Source: Streptomyces sp. DH5 (GTDB taxonomy: Bacteria > Actinomycetota > Actinomycetes > Streptomycetales > Streptomycetaceae). Taken from it: 64,000 nt of DNA. The translations under genes and the position numbers were made by a program. This document shows positions 1-10,928 of this stretch, piece after piece. The stretch lies in the NCBI RefSeq assembly GCF_020873915.1, contig NZ_JAHWGP010000008.1, positions 124,001 to 188,000 on the forward strand, given 5' to 3'. The notes below the pieces were generated by a model that did no database searches, had not been told where the DNA came from, and saw only the letters and a list, made by a program, of their open reading frames with translations. Each line of letters begins with the position of its first letter. The stretch's first letter is position 1.

Positions 1-27
1 GGGTCCGACGACGCATGAGGGGGCACG

Positions 28-1275
28 ATGGGGCGGGTGTCACGCAGGGGCTTCGCGGCGCTGGCGCTGACCGGACTGGCGGCCGTGCCCCGGGCTTCGG
101 CCGCACCGCGGCGGACACCGGGTGCGGCCGGGGGCGGCGGCGCGGCGGGCGGTGAGATGCGCGGCATGTGGGTGGCCACCGTGACCAACCGCGACTGGCC
201 CTCCCGGCCGGGCTTGAGCGCCGCCCGCCAGCGGGCCGAACTGACCGCCCACCTCGACGCGGCCGTGCGCGCCCGGCTCAACACCGTGATCCTCCAGGTG
301 CGGCCCGCGGCCGACGCCCTGTGGCCCTCGCCGCACGAGCCCTGGTCGCAGTACCTCACCGGCACCCAGGGCGGGGACCCCGGCTGGGACCCGCTCGGCA
401 CGGCGGTCGAGGAGGCCCACGCCCGCGGGCTGCAGCTGCACGCCTGGTTCAACCCCTACCGCGTGGCCCTGCACGCCGACCCCGCCCGGCTGGCCGCCTC
501 GCACCCGGCCCGCCGTAACCCCGGCTGGGTGGTCGCGTACGGCGGCAAGCTCTACTACGATCCGGGGCTGCCCGAGGTCCGCGCGTTCGTGCGGGAGGCC
601 ATGCTCGACGCGGTGCGCCGTTATCCCGTCGACGCGGTCCACTTCGACGACTACTTCTACCCGTACCCGGTGGCCGGCCAGACCTTCGACGACGACCGCG
701 CCTACGACACCCACGGCGGAGCCTTCCCGGACCGTGCGGCCTGGCGGCGGGACAACGTGGACCGGCTGGTGCGGGAGACGGCCGCCGGGATCAGGGCGAT
801 CCGGCCCGGCACCCGCTTCGGCATCAGCCCGTTCGGCGTGTGGCGCAACGCGGAGACGGACGAGCGGGGCTCCGGCACCCGCGCGGGTGTGCAGACGTAC
901 GACGACCTGCACGCGGACACGCGCACCTGGGTCCGCGAGAACTGGATCGACTACGTCTGCCCGCAGCTCTACTGGCACATCGGCTTCGCCCCCGCCGACT
1001 ACGCCGAGCTGATCCGCTGGTGGTCCGACGTCGTCGAGGGCTCCGGGACCCGGTTGTACGCGGGGGAGGCGCTCTACAAAGCGGGCGACCCCGCGCAGCC
1101 CGCAGCGTGGCAGGACCCGGCCGAACTGTCCCGCCACCTCACGCTGGCGCGCGAGCACCCGCAGGTGGGCGGGCACGTCTTCTTCGCCGCGCGCGAGGTG
1201 ACGGCCGACCGGAACGGGGCGATGGCACGGGTGGTCGCCGACCACTACCACAAGCCGGCGAACCCCCCGCGCTGA
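28..1275 (+). CDS. Secreted glycosyl-hydrolase-like family 10 (GHL10/YngK-type) protein
   Basis: The 415-residue protein begins with a Tat/Sec-like leader (SRRGFAALALTGLAAVPRASA), so it is exported. From about residue 44 it matches the GHL10 barrel family: MRGMWVATVTNRDW near the first strand, VDAVHFDDYFYPYP around residue 205, FGISPFGVW around 272 and DYVCPQLYWHIG around 310. The acidic pair in HFDD lies where such barrels carry catalytic acids. Members are thought to act on cell-wall or exopolysaccharide glycans, but the substrate is unknown. The ATG follows a purine-rich GAGGGGG. The gene runs towards the DUF1918 gene and ends 2 nt from it. Confidence 0.85.
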   Translation: MGRVSRRGFAALALTGLAAVPRASAAPRRTPGAAGGGGAAGGEMRGMWVATVTNRDWPSRPGLSAARQRAELTAHLDAAVRARLNTVILQVRPAADALWPSPHEPWSQYLTGTQGGDPGWDPLGTAVEEAHARGLQLHAWFNPYRVALHADPARLAASHPARRNPGWVVAYGGKLYYDPGLPEVRAFVREAMLDAVRRYPVDAVHFDDYFYPYPVAGQTFDDDRAYDTHGGAFPDRAAWRRDNVDRLVRETAAGIRAIRPGTRFGISPFGVWRNAETDERGSGTRAGVQTYDDLHADTRTWVRENWIDYVCPQLYWHIGFAPADYAELIRWWSDVVEGSGTRLYAGEALYKAGDPAQPAAWQDPAELSRHLTLAREHPQVGGHVFFAAREVTADRNGAMARVVADHYHKPANPPR

Positions 1276-1276
1276 G

Positions 1277-1477
1277 CTACCGCTGCCGTGTCGTGGTCCG
1301 GTGCCGGATCTCGGTGTCGGGGCCGGGTGAGCACACGCCTTCGTGTCCGTCCTCGAAACGGACGCGGTAGGGCGGGGTGCCCCCCTCGCCCATCACTTCG
1401 ACGATCTCACCGACCTTGTCGGACTGGCCGACCACCCTGCCGTGCTGGACAAGCTGGTCACCCGTGGTTGCGCGCAT
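1277..1477 (-). CDS. DUF1918 small protein
   Basis: A 66-residue protein with the DUF1918 pattern: MRATTGDQLVQHG, then VGEIVEVMGEGGTPPYRVRFEDGHEGVCSPGPD. This fold is a small SH3-like beta barrel common in actinobacteria, and its function is not known. A strong GAGGAGG sits 6 nt before the ATG at 1477. It converges on the GHL10 gene with only 1 nt between stop codons and lies just downstream of the EamA gene on the same strand. Confidence 0.85.
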   Translation of the reverse strand: MRATTGDQLVQHGRVVGQSDKVGEIVEVMGEGGTPPYRVRFEDGHEGVCSPGPDTEIRHRTTTRQR

Positions 1478-1489
1478 CGGGTCCTCCTC

Positions 1490-2407
1490 TCAACCGCGTG
1501 CCCGCTGGGTGACGGCGATGCACACCAGCACCGCCGCGGCCGTCAGCGGGGCGGCCACCGTCAGGTGCTCGTTCAGCAACAGCACCGACCACACCAGTGT
1601 GAGCAGCGGCTGGGCGAGCTGCAACTGGCTGGCCTTGGGGATGCCGATGGCGGCCATGCCGCGGTACCAGACGATCAGCCCGAGGAACTGCGAACCCGCC
1701 GCCACCCACAGCAGACCGGTCACGCTGTGCGCGGTCAGCCGCACCGGTTCGGCGCTGAGCGCGAACGCCGCGGCGGGCAGGGTGAGCGGCAGGCACATGA
1801 CCAGCGCCCAGCCGATCACCTGCCAGCCCGGCATCACCCGGGCCAGCCTGCCGCCCTCGGTGTATCCGGCCGCGCACACCAGCAGCGCCGCGAACAGGTA
1901 CAGGTCGGCGGTGGTCAGCGCGCCGCCGCTCTGCTGCACGGTGAAGGCCAGCACGGCGGCCGCTCCGGCGAGGGCCGCCGTCCAGAAGGTGCGCGAGGGA
2001 CGGGAGCCGACCCGCAGGGCGGACAGCAGGGCCGTGGTCAGGGGGAGCAGTCCCACCACGACGGCCGCGTGCGCGGTCGTGGAGGTTCGCAGCGCCAGGG
2101 TCGTCAGCAGCGGGAAGCCGAGCACCACCCCGCCGCCCACCACGGCCAGCCCCGTCCAGTGCCGGCGCTCCGGCAGGGGAACGCGCAGCGCGAGCAGGCA
2201 GCCGCCCGCGATCAGCGCCGCGAGCACACTGCGCACGGCCACCAGCGACCACGGCCCGAAGCCTTCGAGACCCCAGGCGGTGGCCGGGAAGGTGAGGGAG
2301 AAGGCGACGACGCCGAGGGCGGCCTGCAGGGTGCCGAGTCCGCGGCCGTCCCGCTGGACGGGAACTGCTATCGACGGCGATGCGGTAGCGCTACTCTGTG
2401 CTCTCAT
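1490..2407 (-). CDS. EamA/DMT-superfamily transporter
   Basis: A 305-residue hydrophobic protein with ten predicted membrane segments in two EamA repeats (first from about residue 28, second from about 165 with LYLFAALLVCAAGYTEGGRLA). DMT exporters move amino acids or metabolites out across the cytoplasmic membrane. It is divergent from a MocR-type regulator, a pairing that suggests the regulator controls it. Its ATG (2405-2407) shares two bases with the regulator's ATG (2406-2408). A TACGCT -10-like box at 2413-2418 on the minus strand would give a leaderless transcript. A downstream start cannot be excluded. Confidence 0.85.
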   Translation of the reverse strand: MRAQSSATASPSIAVPVQRDGRGLGTLQAALGVVAFSLTFPATAWGLEGFGPWSLVAVRSVLAALIAGGCLLALRVPLPERRHWTGLAVVGGGVVLGFPLLTTLALRTSTTAHAAVVVGLLPLTTALLSALRVGSRPSRTFWTAALAGAAAVLAFTVQQSGGALTTADLYLFAALLVCAAGYTEGGRLARVMPGWQVIGWALVMCLPLTLPAAAFALSAEPVRLTAHSVTGLLWVAAGSQFLGLIVWYRGMAAIGIPKASQLQLAQPLLTLVWSVLLLNEHLTVAAPLTAAAVLVCIAVTQRARG

Positions 2408-2420
2408 GCATGAGCGTAGC
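2385..2420. promoter_or_regulatory. Shared divergent promoter/operator of the MocR-EamA pair
   Basis: A perfect 10-bp palindrome GTAGCGCTAC lies at 2385-2394. GTAGC recurs at 2416-2420 and GCTAT at 2367-2371. A -10-like TACTCT at 2392-2397 precedes the MocR ATG by 8 nt, and TACGCT on the other strand (2413-2418) precedes the EamA ATG by 5 nt. MocR proteins usually bind repeated short boxes between divergent genes. Operator function is an inference. Confidence 0.55.
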
Positions 2421-3869
2421 AGCGTCGGTGAACTGGCGGAACGGCTGCGGAGGGAGCTCGACCGCTACTCTCCGGGAGGGAAGCTCCCTTCCAGTCGAGC
2501 CCTGGTGGAGCAGTACCGGGTGAGCCCCGTGACCGTCTCCCGGGCGCTGGCGGTGCTCGCCGCCGAGGGCCTGGTGGTCACCCGGCCCGGCTCCGGCGCC
2601 TTCCGTGCCCGGCACCGAGCCCCGGCCGCCCCCGCGGGCGACACGTCCTGGCAGGAGGTCGCCCTCAGCGCCGACGGCGCCGCCGACCTCGTGCCGCGCT
2701 CGGTGGACGCCTCCGGTGTGCTCGTCTCGCTGGCCGCGCCGCCGCACGGGGTGATCGAGTTCAACGGCGGCTACCTGCACCCCTCCCTGCAGCCGGAGCG
2801 GGCCATGGCGGCGGCACTGTCCCGCGCCGGACGCCGGCCGGGCGCCTGGGGGCGGCCCCCCGTGGAAGGGCTGGCGGAGTTGCGCGAGTGGTTCGCCCGG
2901 AGCATCGGCGGACCGGTCACGGCGGCCGGGGTGCTGGTCACGGCGGGCGGACAGTCCGCGCTGACCACCGCCCTGCGCGCGCTCGCCCCACCCGGCGCCC
3001 CCGTGCTCGTCGAGTCGCCCACCTACCCCGGCATGCTCGCCATCGCCCGCGCCGCCGGCCTGCGCCCGGTCCCCGTCCCGGTGGACGCGGACGGCGTACG
3101 GCCCGCACTGCTCGCCGACGCCTTCCGGGCGACCGGTGCCCGGGTCTTCGTCTGCCAGCCGCTGTTCCAGAACCCCACCGGCGCCGTACTCGCCCCCGAG
3201 CGGCGCGGAGAGGTACTGCGCATCGCCCGCGAGGCGGGCGCGTTCGTCGTGGAGGACGACTTCGTCCGGCGGCTGGTGCACGAGGACGCGGGCCCACTGC
3301 CCCGGCCGCTCGCCGCCGACGATCCCGACGGGGTGGTGGTGCACGTCTGCTCGCTCACCAAGGCCACCTCGCCCAGCTTCCGGGTGAGCGCCCTGGCCGC
3401 GCACGGTCCGGTGCTGGAGCGGCTGCGGGCGATCCAGGTCGTCGACACCTTCTTCGTGCCCCGCCCGCTCCAGGAGGCGACGCTGGAGCTCGTCGGCTCG
3501 CCCGCCTGGCCGCGCCACCTGCGCGCGGTCTCCGCCGACCTGCGGGCCCGCCGCGACGCCATGACCACCGCGCTCCGCCTGCGGCTGCCCGAACTCGCCC
3601 TGCCGCACGTCCCGTCCGGCGGCTATCACCTGTGGCTGCGGCTGCCCGAGGGCACCGCGGAACCCGCCCTGACCGCCGCCGCCCTGCGCGCGGGCGTCGC
3701 CGTCACACCGGGCCGCCCCTACTTCGCCGCCGAAGCCCCGGCCGGACACCTCCGCCTGAGCTTCGCGGCGGTGGCCGGCGCGGGTGAGATCGCGGAAGGG
3801 GTGCGGCGCCTGCGCACCGCCTGCGACGACCTGCCGGGACAAGGGTTCGACGCCGCCCGCCCGGCCTGA
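2406..3869 (+). CDS. MocR-type regulator: GntR winged helix fused to aminotransferase-like domain
   Basis: A 487-residue protein. The N-terminus is a GntR winged helix (residues 1-75, with GGKLPSSRALVEQYRVSPVTVSRALAVL). The rest is a fold-type-I PLP aminotransferase domain with NPTGAVLAPERRGEVL, VVEDDFVRR and the PLP-lysine motif CSLTKATSPSFR (Lys319). Such proteins sense PLP or an amino-compound and regulate a divergent gene, here an EamA exporter. The ATG at 2406 is chosen because residues upstream in the same frame are shadow of the antisense transporter gene. Translation is probably leaderless. Confidence 0.9.
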   Translation: MHERSSVGELAERLRRELDRYSPGGKLPSSRALVEQYRVSPVTVSRALAVLAAEGLVVTRPGSGAFRARHRAPAAPAGDTSWQEVALSADGAADLVPRSVDASGVLVSLAAPPHGVIEFNGGYLHPSLQPERAMAAALSRAGRRPGAWGRPPVEGLAELREWFARSIGGPVTAAGVLVTAGGQSALTTALRALAPPGAPVLVESPTYPGMLAIARAAGLRPVPVPVDADGVRPALLADAFRATGARVFVCQPLFQNPTGAVLAPERRGEVLRIAREAGAFVVEDDFVRRLVHEDAGPLPRPLAADDPDGVVVHVCSLTKATSPSFRVSALAAHGPVLERLRAIQVVDTFFVPRPLQEATLELVGSPAWPRHLRAVSADLRARRDAMTTALRLRLPELALPHVPSGGYHLWLRLPEGTAEPALTAAALRAGVAVTPGRPYFAAEAPAGHLRLSFAAVAGAGEIAEGVRRLRTACDDLPGQGFDAARPA

Positions 3870-3881
3870 CACCATCCCGCC

Positions 3882-4319
3882 ATGACCGATATCGCACACC
3901 TGCCCGAGGGCTACGAGATCTCCACCGACCCCGCCAGGATCGACGCGGCCCGTGTGCACGGGTGGCTGTCGACCGACGCCTACTGGGCCATGGGCCGCTC
4001 CCGGGAGAAGCAGGACGCGGCGATCGCGGGCTCCCTCAATTTCGGCGTCCACGACACCGCCTCGGCGGAGCAGGTGGCGTACGCGCGGGTCGTCACCGAC
4101 CGGGCGACCTTCGCCTGGCTGTGCGACGTGTACGTCGACCCCTCGGTGCGGGGCAAGGGCATCGGCACCGCCCTGGTCGCGGCCGTAAGGGAGGAACTGC
4201 GGTCCTACGGCGTGAAGCGCGCCATGCTGGCCACCCACGACGCGCACGGCGTCTACGCCAAGCTGGGGTTCCGCCCGCTGGAGCGGCCCGACCACTGGAT
4301 GCTGCTCCACTTCGCGTGA
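3882..4319 (+). CDS. GNAT-family N-acetyltransferase
   Basis: A 145-residue single-domain GNAT. The acetyl-CoA loop reads VRGKGIGTALVAAV (about residues 89-102), preceded by the beta4 strand LCDVYVDPSVR and followed by MLATHDAHGVYAKLGFRPL. The substrate is unknown. It starts 12 nt after the MocR gene, so it may be co-transcribed with it. Confidence 0.88.
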   Translation: MTDIAHLPEGYEISTDPARIDAARVHGWLSTDAYWAMGRSREKQDAAIAGSLNFGVHDTASAEQVAYARVVTDRATFAWLCDVYVDPSVRGKGIGTALVAAVREELRSYGVKRAMLATHDAHGVYAKLGFRPLERPDHWMLLHFA

Positions 4320-4436
4320 GGGGACGGGTCCGCCCGGTCCGCCCCACGCCCTTCGCCGGGTGAGGAGGGGGGCACGCACGGTGACGGCGGGACGGCACCC
4401 CTTGACCGGTCGACCCCGGCGGCTGACGATCGCGGC

Positions 4437-5030
4437 ATGGCACTTGGGGTCACGTTCGTCGCCGCCGCGGGGAGCTCCTCGATGCTGGCCGAGCGCTTCG
4501 AGGACGTCCGGCCGCTGGACCGGTCCGGATGGAACGAGGTGGAACGGGCCGCGCGCGAACTGCTGCCGCTCGCGGCGGCCGATCTGCGCTACTGCTCCCC
4601 GGCCCCGCGCAGCCGCGCCACCGGGGAGGGGCTGGGGTACGCGCCGCTGGTGCAGCTCGCCCTGCGCGACTGCGACATGGGCCGCTGGCGGGGGCTGACC
4701 CTGGGCGAGGCGATGGCCCGGGAGCCGGGTGCCGTGGACGCCTGGCTCGCCGACCCGTGGGCCACGCCGTACGGCGGGGAGTCGCTGCCGGCCTTCATCG
4801 GCCGGGTGGGTGGCTGGCTCGACACCCGGCCGGCCGACGACGACTGCACGGTCGTCGCCGTGGCCGAACCCTCCGTGATCCGGGCGGCCCTGGTGTACGT
4901 GCTCAAGGCGCCGCCCGCGACGTACTGGAGCATCGACGTGCGCTCGCTGTCCACGATCGGCGTAACCGGCCGGGCGGGCCGCTGGAGCCTGCGTCTGGAC
5001 GGGACCCGCACTCAGCCGACGCGCGCGTAA
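4437..5030 (+). CDS. Degenerate histidine-phosphatase-family protein
   Basis: A 197-residue protein with the histidine phosphatase (phosphoglycerate-mutase-like) layout: an N-terminal strand, CSPAPRSRAT (about 58-67), MGRWRGLTLGEAM, YGGESLPAFIGRV and a late VIRAALVYVL. The catalytic RHG near the N-terminus is replaced by AAG (GVTFVAAAGSSS), and the second histidine, usually before GxxIR, is replaced in VAEPSVIR. It is therefore probably not an active phosphatase and may bind a ligand or serve as a scaffold. It overlaps the convergent DUF6314 gene by 19 nt at the 3' end. Confidence 0.75.
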   Translation: MALGVTFVAAAGSSSMLAERFEDVRPLDRSGWNEVERAARELLPLAAADLRYCSPAPRSRATGEGLGYAPLVQLALRDCDMGRWRGLTLGEAMAREPGAVDAWLADPWATPYGGESLPAFIGRVGGWLDTRPADDDCTVVAVAEPSVIRAALVYVLKAPPATYWSIDVRSLSTIGVTGRAGRWSLRLDGTRTQPTRA

Positions 5031-5452
5031 AAGGTACTGAGCTCGAGGTCCTTGGCGGGACCGCGCACCCGCCAGACCGTCCGCCAGTGGTCCGCGTCGC
5101 GCACGGTGAACTCGCCCCGGTAGAGATCCGCCGCGCAGGGGTGATCGGCGACGTACCGGCCGGTGGCGAGGTCCAGGTCGTGGAACGGGCGTCCGTCGGC
5201 GAACCGCACGTCCGCCGTGCCCCCCGGGCCCGGCAGGAAGCGCAGGGTCCGGGCGGCGGGCCGGGTGACACCCCGCCAGGTGAAATCGCCGGACTCCTCG
5301 TGGAGCAGGCCGCCGCCCTCCAGCGGTCCGAAAGCCACTGTCCCCGCGAAGTGCCCGCGGTCCCCGCTCGTGAGGTCCCGCACGCTCCGTTCCACCCGCC
5401 AGCGACCGCCCAGATGGGCGAGTACGTCGGGCACTGGCCAGAACTCTCCCAT
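5012..5452 (-). CDS. DUF6314 family protein
   Basis: A 146-residue protein starting MGEFWPVPDVLAHLGGRWRV, with paired beta-rich segments such as GDFTWRGVTRPAARTLRF and FHDLDLATGRYVADHPC. The pattern fits DUF6314, a lipocalin/FABP-like beta barrel of unknown function often found with phosphatase or oxidoreductase genes. The ATG at 5452 is chosen over the longer frame because the upstream residues are low-complexity Arg/Ser shadow coding. Confidence 0.75.
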   Translation of the reverse strand: MGEFWPVPDVLAHLGGRWRVERSVRDLTSGDRGHFAGTVAFGPLEGGGLLHEESGDFTWRGVTRPAARTLRFLPGPGGTADVRFADGRPFHDLDLATGRYVADHPCAADLYRGEFTVRDADHWRTVWRVRGPAKDLELSTFYARVG

Positions 5453-5931
5453 CGCACCCCGTTCCCGCGTCTCCCCGCTGTCGCACGACCCGTTGACGTG
5501 CTCCTGCCTCGCCCCTCTCTTGCCGTTCGAAATGCTGGTCGATGGCCGAGGTGGCGAACGATCCCGGCTTCGGCTCCTACGAGTACTTCCGCTTCGCCGA
5601 GGACGTCGGCGCCGTGCCCCTGCCCGTCGCCCCGGCCTGGTGACCTGCTGCGGCCAGGACGGGGCCACCGACGACGAGGCGCTGCCGCAGCGGCACATCC
5701 GGGACGCCCTCGCCCCGTCGAGTTGGCCAACGGCTGTGACTGAGTGGCTCGGTCGGCCCGTTTCGCCAGGTGGAGCGCTCAATCGCCTGTGGAGTGGTGT
5801 GGCCGGGGCGAGTTGCTCGATGTCCTGGGAGTAGATCCTGTCCGTGCCGCCTCCGGGGAGGTGGCGGCGGGGGCGGCTGGGGGTGGGCGAAACCGTCCGG
5901 CAACTCCGCCCGGACGGCCGCCCGGCCCCGC
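5453..5931. other. Gene-poor stretch with protein-like fragments
   Basis: Apart from the possible 33-residue frame at 5542, this 479-nt interval between two leftward genes holds no confident gene, no tRNA and no strong hairpin. Protein-like fragments in two frames up to about 5720 suggest gene decay. Confidence 0.4.
5542..5643 (+). CDS. Possible 33-residue ORF or gene fragment
   Basis: An ATG-initiated frame encodes MAEVANDPGFGSYEYFRF, continues AEDVGAVPLPVAPAW and stops with TGA. The residue mix (aromatics, acidic residues, no Arg shadow bias) looks like real protein. No ribosome binding site is clear and I do not recognise a family. It could be a relic of a larger gene, because the next 100 nt in another frame (CCGQDGATDDEALPQRHIRD) also read like protein. 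Confidence 0.3.
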   Translation: MAEVANDPGFGSYEYFRFAEDVGAVPLPVAPAW

Positions 5932-6285
5932 TCAGCTCTTCCGCTCACCCAGGACGCAGAATTCGTTGCCCTCCGGGTCGAGGAGGGTCACCCAGTGCTG
6001 CTCGTCCTGCACGGTGTCGGCGCGCCGGGCACCCAGGGAGAGCAGCCGGGCGACCTCGGCCTTCTGGTCGTCGGGGCGGAAGTCGGGGTGGAGCCGGTTC
6101 TTCGACGTCTTGCCCTCGGGGACAGGCACGAAGAGCAGCCCCGGCATCTGGTCCGGTTCGGGCCGGATCTCGAGGATCTCCTCGGATTCGTCGACCACTA
6201 CCCAGCCGAGAGCCTCGGCCCACCAGCGCCCGAGGGCGACGGGGTCGGAGGAGTCGACGATGATCTGTTCCCATTCGAGTGCCAT
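5932..6285 (-). CDS. VOC-family (glyoxalase/bleomycin-resistance fold) protein
   Basis: A 117-residue protein with one or two beta-alpha-beta-beta-beta modules: MALEWEQIIVDSSDPVALGRWW at the start and WVTLLDPEGNEFCVLG at the end, both typical of VOC proteins. These act as metal-dependent lyases, dioxygenases or drug-binding proteins, and nothing here fixes a substrate. The ATG at 6285 is preferred; an in-frame ATG at 6297 would add MLTP. Confidence 0.85.
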   Translation of the reverse strand: MALEWEQIIVDSSDPVALGRWWAEALGWVVVDESEEILEIRPEPDQMPGLLFVPVPEGKTSKNRLHPDFRPDDQKAEVARLLSLGARRADTVQDEQHWVTLLDPEGNEFCVLGERKS

Positions 6286-6322
6286 GGGCGTGAGCATAAA
6301 CAGGGCCGGCCGGCTGCCAGGC

Positions 6323-6343
6323 GCCCGTGATGCCCTCACGGGC
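6323..6343. terminator. Small hairpin in the VOC-argC intergenic region
   Basis: Arms GCCCGTGA and TCACGGGC form a perfect 8-bp stem with a 5-nt loop. It lies between divergent genes, so it may be a leader structure of the VOC gene or a relic. Its role is uncertain. The rest of 6298-6580 shows nothing else recognisable. Confidence 0.3.
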
Positions 6344-6585
6344 TGATGCCCCAACGGGTTCGGGCCCGGTCGCCGTGATCTCGGCCGCGGAGCCGGCGTC
6401 CTGCCGGCCGTCCGGGCCGCCCTCGCGAGGGTGCCGTGCTTGTGTCGATGGACAGGCGTGGCGGTGCGATCGCCGCGGTCGCGGATGTCGAGGACCTCGC
6501 TCGAGGCCACTGCGGTGACCGGCCTCGGAGTGGGACCTCGAGGGTCGACGTGGCGGAGTGGCCGAGCGGCCTGCCCTCGGCGTAG

Positions 6586-8813
<2,228 letters not shown>

Positions 8814-8817
<4 letters not shown>

Positions 8818-9716
8818 GCACGACGAGGAAGCACACCGCGCTGCCCAAGGCGCAGATCCTCATCGAGGCGCTGCCCTGGCTGACCCGGCACCACGGCAAG
8901 ACCGTCGTCATCAAGTTCGGCGGCAACGCCATGGTCGACGAGGACCTGAAGGCCGCCTTCGCCCAGGACGTCGTCTTCCTCAGGCACGCCGGCCTCAAGC
9001 CGGTCGTCGTCCACGGCGGCGGCCCGCAGATCAGCCGGGCCCTCGAAACCCACGGCATCGTCAGCGAGTTCAAGGCCGGCCTGCGCGTCACCACCGAGGA
9101 CGCCATGGACGTCGTACGCATGGTGCTCGCCGGACAGGTGCAGCGGGAGCTCGTCGGGCTGCTCAACCGCCACGGGCCGTTCGCCGTCGGCCTCACCGGC
9201 GAGGACGCGCACACCCTCACCGCCACCAAGCACCAGCCCCGGATCGACGGAGAGCTGATCGACATCGGCCGGGTCGGCGAGATCACCGAGATCGACACGG
9301 GCGCGATCGAGGCACTGCTCGCCGACGGCCGCATCCCGGTCGTCTCCTCCATCGCCCGCTCCCAGGACGATCACCATGTCTACAACGTCAATGCTGATAC
9401 GGCGGCTGCGGCACTCGCTGCTGCACTGGGCGCCGAAACCCTCATGGTCCTCACGGACGTCGAGGGACTCTACGAGGACTGGCCGCACAGCGACGAGGTG
9501 ATCAGCCGTCTCACCGCGTCCCAGCTCGAGAAGCTCCTGCCGGAGCTGTCCTCGGGCATGGTGCCGAAGATGGAGGGCTGCCTGCACGCCGTGCGCAACG
9601 GGGTCACCACCGCCCGCGTCATCGACGGCCGGGTCCAGCACTCGATCCTGCTGGAGATCTTCACGGACGAGGGCATCGGCACCATGGTCGTGCCCGACGA
9701 ACAGGGGGAGTCGTGA
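8814..9716 (+). CDS. argB: Acetylglutamate kinase
   Basis: A 300-residue amino-acid-kinase-fold enzyme. Visible motifs are [11 protein letters not shown] near residue 34, [22 protein letters not shown] and [14 protein letters not shown] with [11 protein letters not shown]. It phosphorylates N-acetylglutamate and is usually the arginine-feedback step in actinobacteria. It overlaps argJ by 4 nt and argD by 4 nt. Confidence 0.97.
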
Positions 9717-10921
9717 GCAACGCGGAACTGACCGCGCGGTGGCAGGGCGCGCTGATGGACAACTACGGCACCCCGCGCCTGCCGCTGGTACGCGGCGAGG
9801 GCGCCCGGGTGTGGGACGCCGACGGCAAGGAGTACGCCGACTTCGTGGGCGGCATCGCGGTCAACGCGCTCGGCCACGCCCACCCGGCGGTCGTCGAGGC
9901 CGTGAGCCGCCAGATCGCCTCCCTCGGCCACGTCTCCAACCTGTTCGTCGCCGAACCCCCCGTCGCGCTCGCCGAACGGCTCGTCCAGCTCTTCGGCCGC
10001 GAGGGCAAGGTCTACTTCTGCAACTCGGGCGCCGAGGCCAACGAGGCCGCCCTCAAGATCGGCCGGCTGACCGGACGGACCCACATGGTCGCCACCGACG
10101 GCGGCTTCCACGGCCGCACGATGGGCGCCCTCGCGCTCACCGGCCAGCCCGCGAAGCGGGAGCCGTTCCTGCCACTGCCCGGCGACGTCACCCACGTCCC
10201 GTACGGCGACGCGCAGGCGCTGGCGGCCGCGGTCACCGACGACACGGCACTGGTGATCATCGAGCCGGTGCAGGGCGAGAACGGGGTCGTGGTACCCCCG
10301 CCCGGATACCTGAAGGCGGCCCGCGCGATCACGGCGGCCACGGGCGCGCTGCTCGTCCTGGACGAGGTACAGACCGGGGTCGGCCGGACCGGGAACTGGT
10401 TCGAGTACCAGGCGCACGACGGTGTACTGCCGGACGTCGTCACGCTGGCGAAGGGGCTCGGCGGCGGACTGCCGCTCGGCGCCACCGTCGCCTTCGGCCG
10501 CGCGGCCGAGCTGTTGCGGCCCGGCCAGCACGGGACGACCTTCGGCGGCAACCCCGTCGCCTGCGCCGCCGGACTCGCCGTTCTCGACACCATCGAGAGC
10601 GAGGGACTGCTGGAGAACGTCAAGCGGCAGAGCGAGAGACTCCGCGGCGGAATCGAGGCGTCCGGCCACGCCCTGGTCGACCACGTCCGGGGCGCGGGCC
10701 TCCTGCTGGGTATCGTGCTCACCGAGCCGCTCGCACCCCAGGTGCAACAGGCGGCTCAGGACGCCGGGTTCCTCGTGAACACGCCGGCCCCCGATGTCGT
10801 TCGGCTCATGCCGCCGCTGACCCTCGGGGACGACGCGGTGGACGCCTTCCTCGGGGCGCTGCCCGGCATCCTGGACGAGGCCGGTACGGCGGCGGGTGGG
10901 GAAGGACGATCCGGAGAATGA
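9713..10921 (+). CDS. argD: Acetylornithine aminotransferase
   Basis: A 402-residue class-III PLP aminotransferase. [44 protein letters not shown] and the PLP-lysine region [17 protein letters not shown] are present. It converts N-acetylglutamate semialdehyde to N-acetylornithine. The GTG at 9713 overlaps the argB stop. argR follows after 7 nt. Confidence 0.97.
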   Translation: MSNAELTARWQGALMDNYGTPRLPLVRGEGARVWDADGKEYADFVGGIAVNALGHAHPAVVEAVSRQIASLGHVSNLFVAEPPVALAERLVQLFGREGKVYFCNSGAEANEAALKIGRLTGRTHMVATDGGFHGRTMGALALTGQPAKREPFLPLPGDVTHVPYGDAQALAAAVTDDTALVIIEPVQGENGVVVPPPGYLKAARAITAATGALLVLDEVQTGVGRTGNWFEYQAHDGVLPDVVTLAKGLGGGLPLGATVAFGRAAELLRPGQHGTTFGGNPVACAAGLAVLDTIESEGLLENVKRQSERLRGGIEASGHALVDHVRGAGLLLGIVLTEPLAPQVQQAAQDAGFLVNTPAPDVVRLMPPLTLGDDAVDAFLGALPGILDEAGTAAGGEGRSGE

Positions 10922-10928
10922 GACGACG

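Noticed and set aside
2391-5486. A 1031-codon minus-strand open frame across the MocR, GNAT and phosphatase-like genes
   Set aside because: Its composition is Gly/Arg/Val shadow of real plus-strand genes; such long antisense frames are expected at this GC content.
6551-6571. TGGCGGAGTGGCCGAGCGGCC resembles the 5' end and D-arm of a Ser/Leu/Tyr tRNA
   Set aside because: No anticodon arm, T-arm or matching acceptor half follows, so it is at most a tiny relic or chance.
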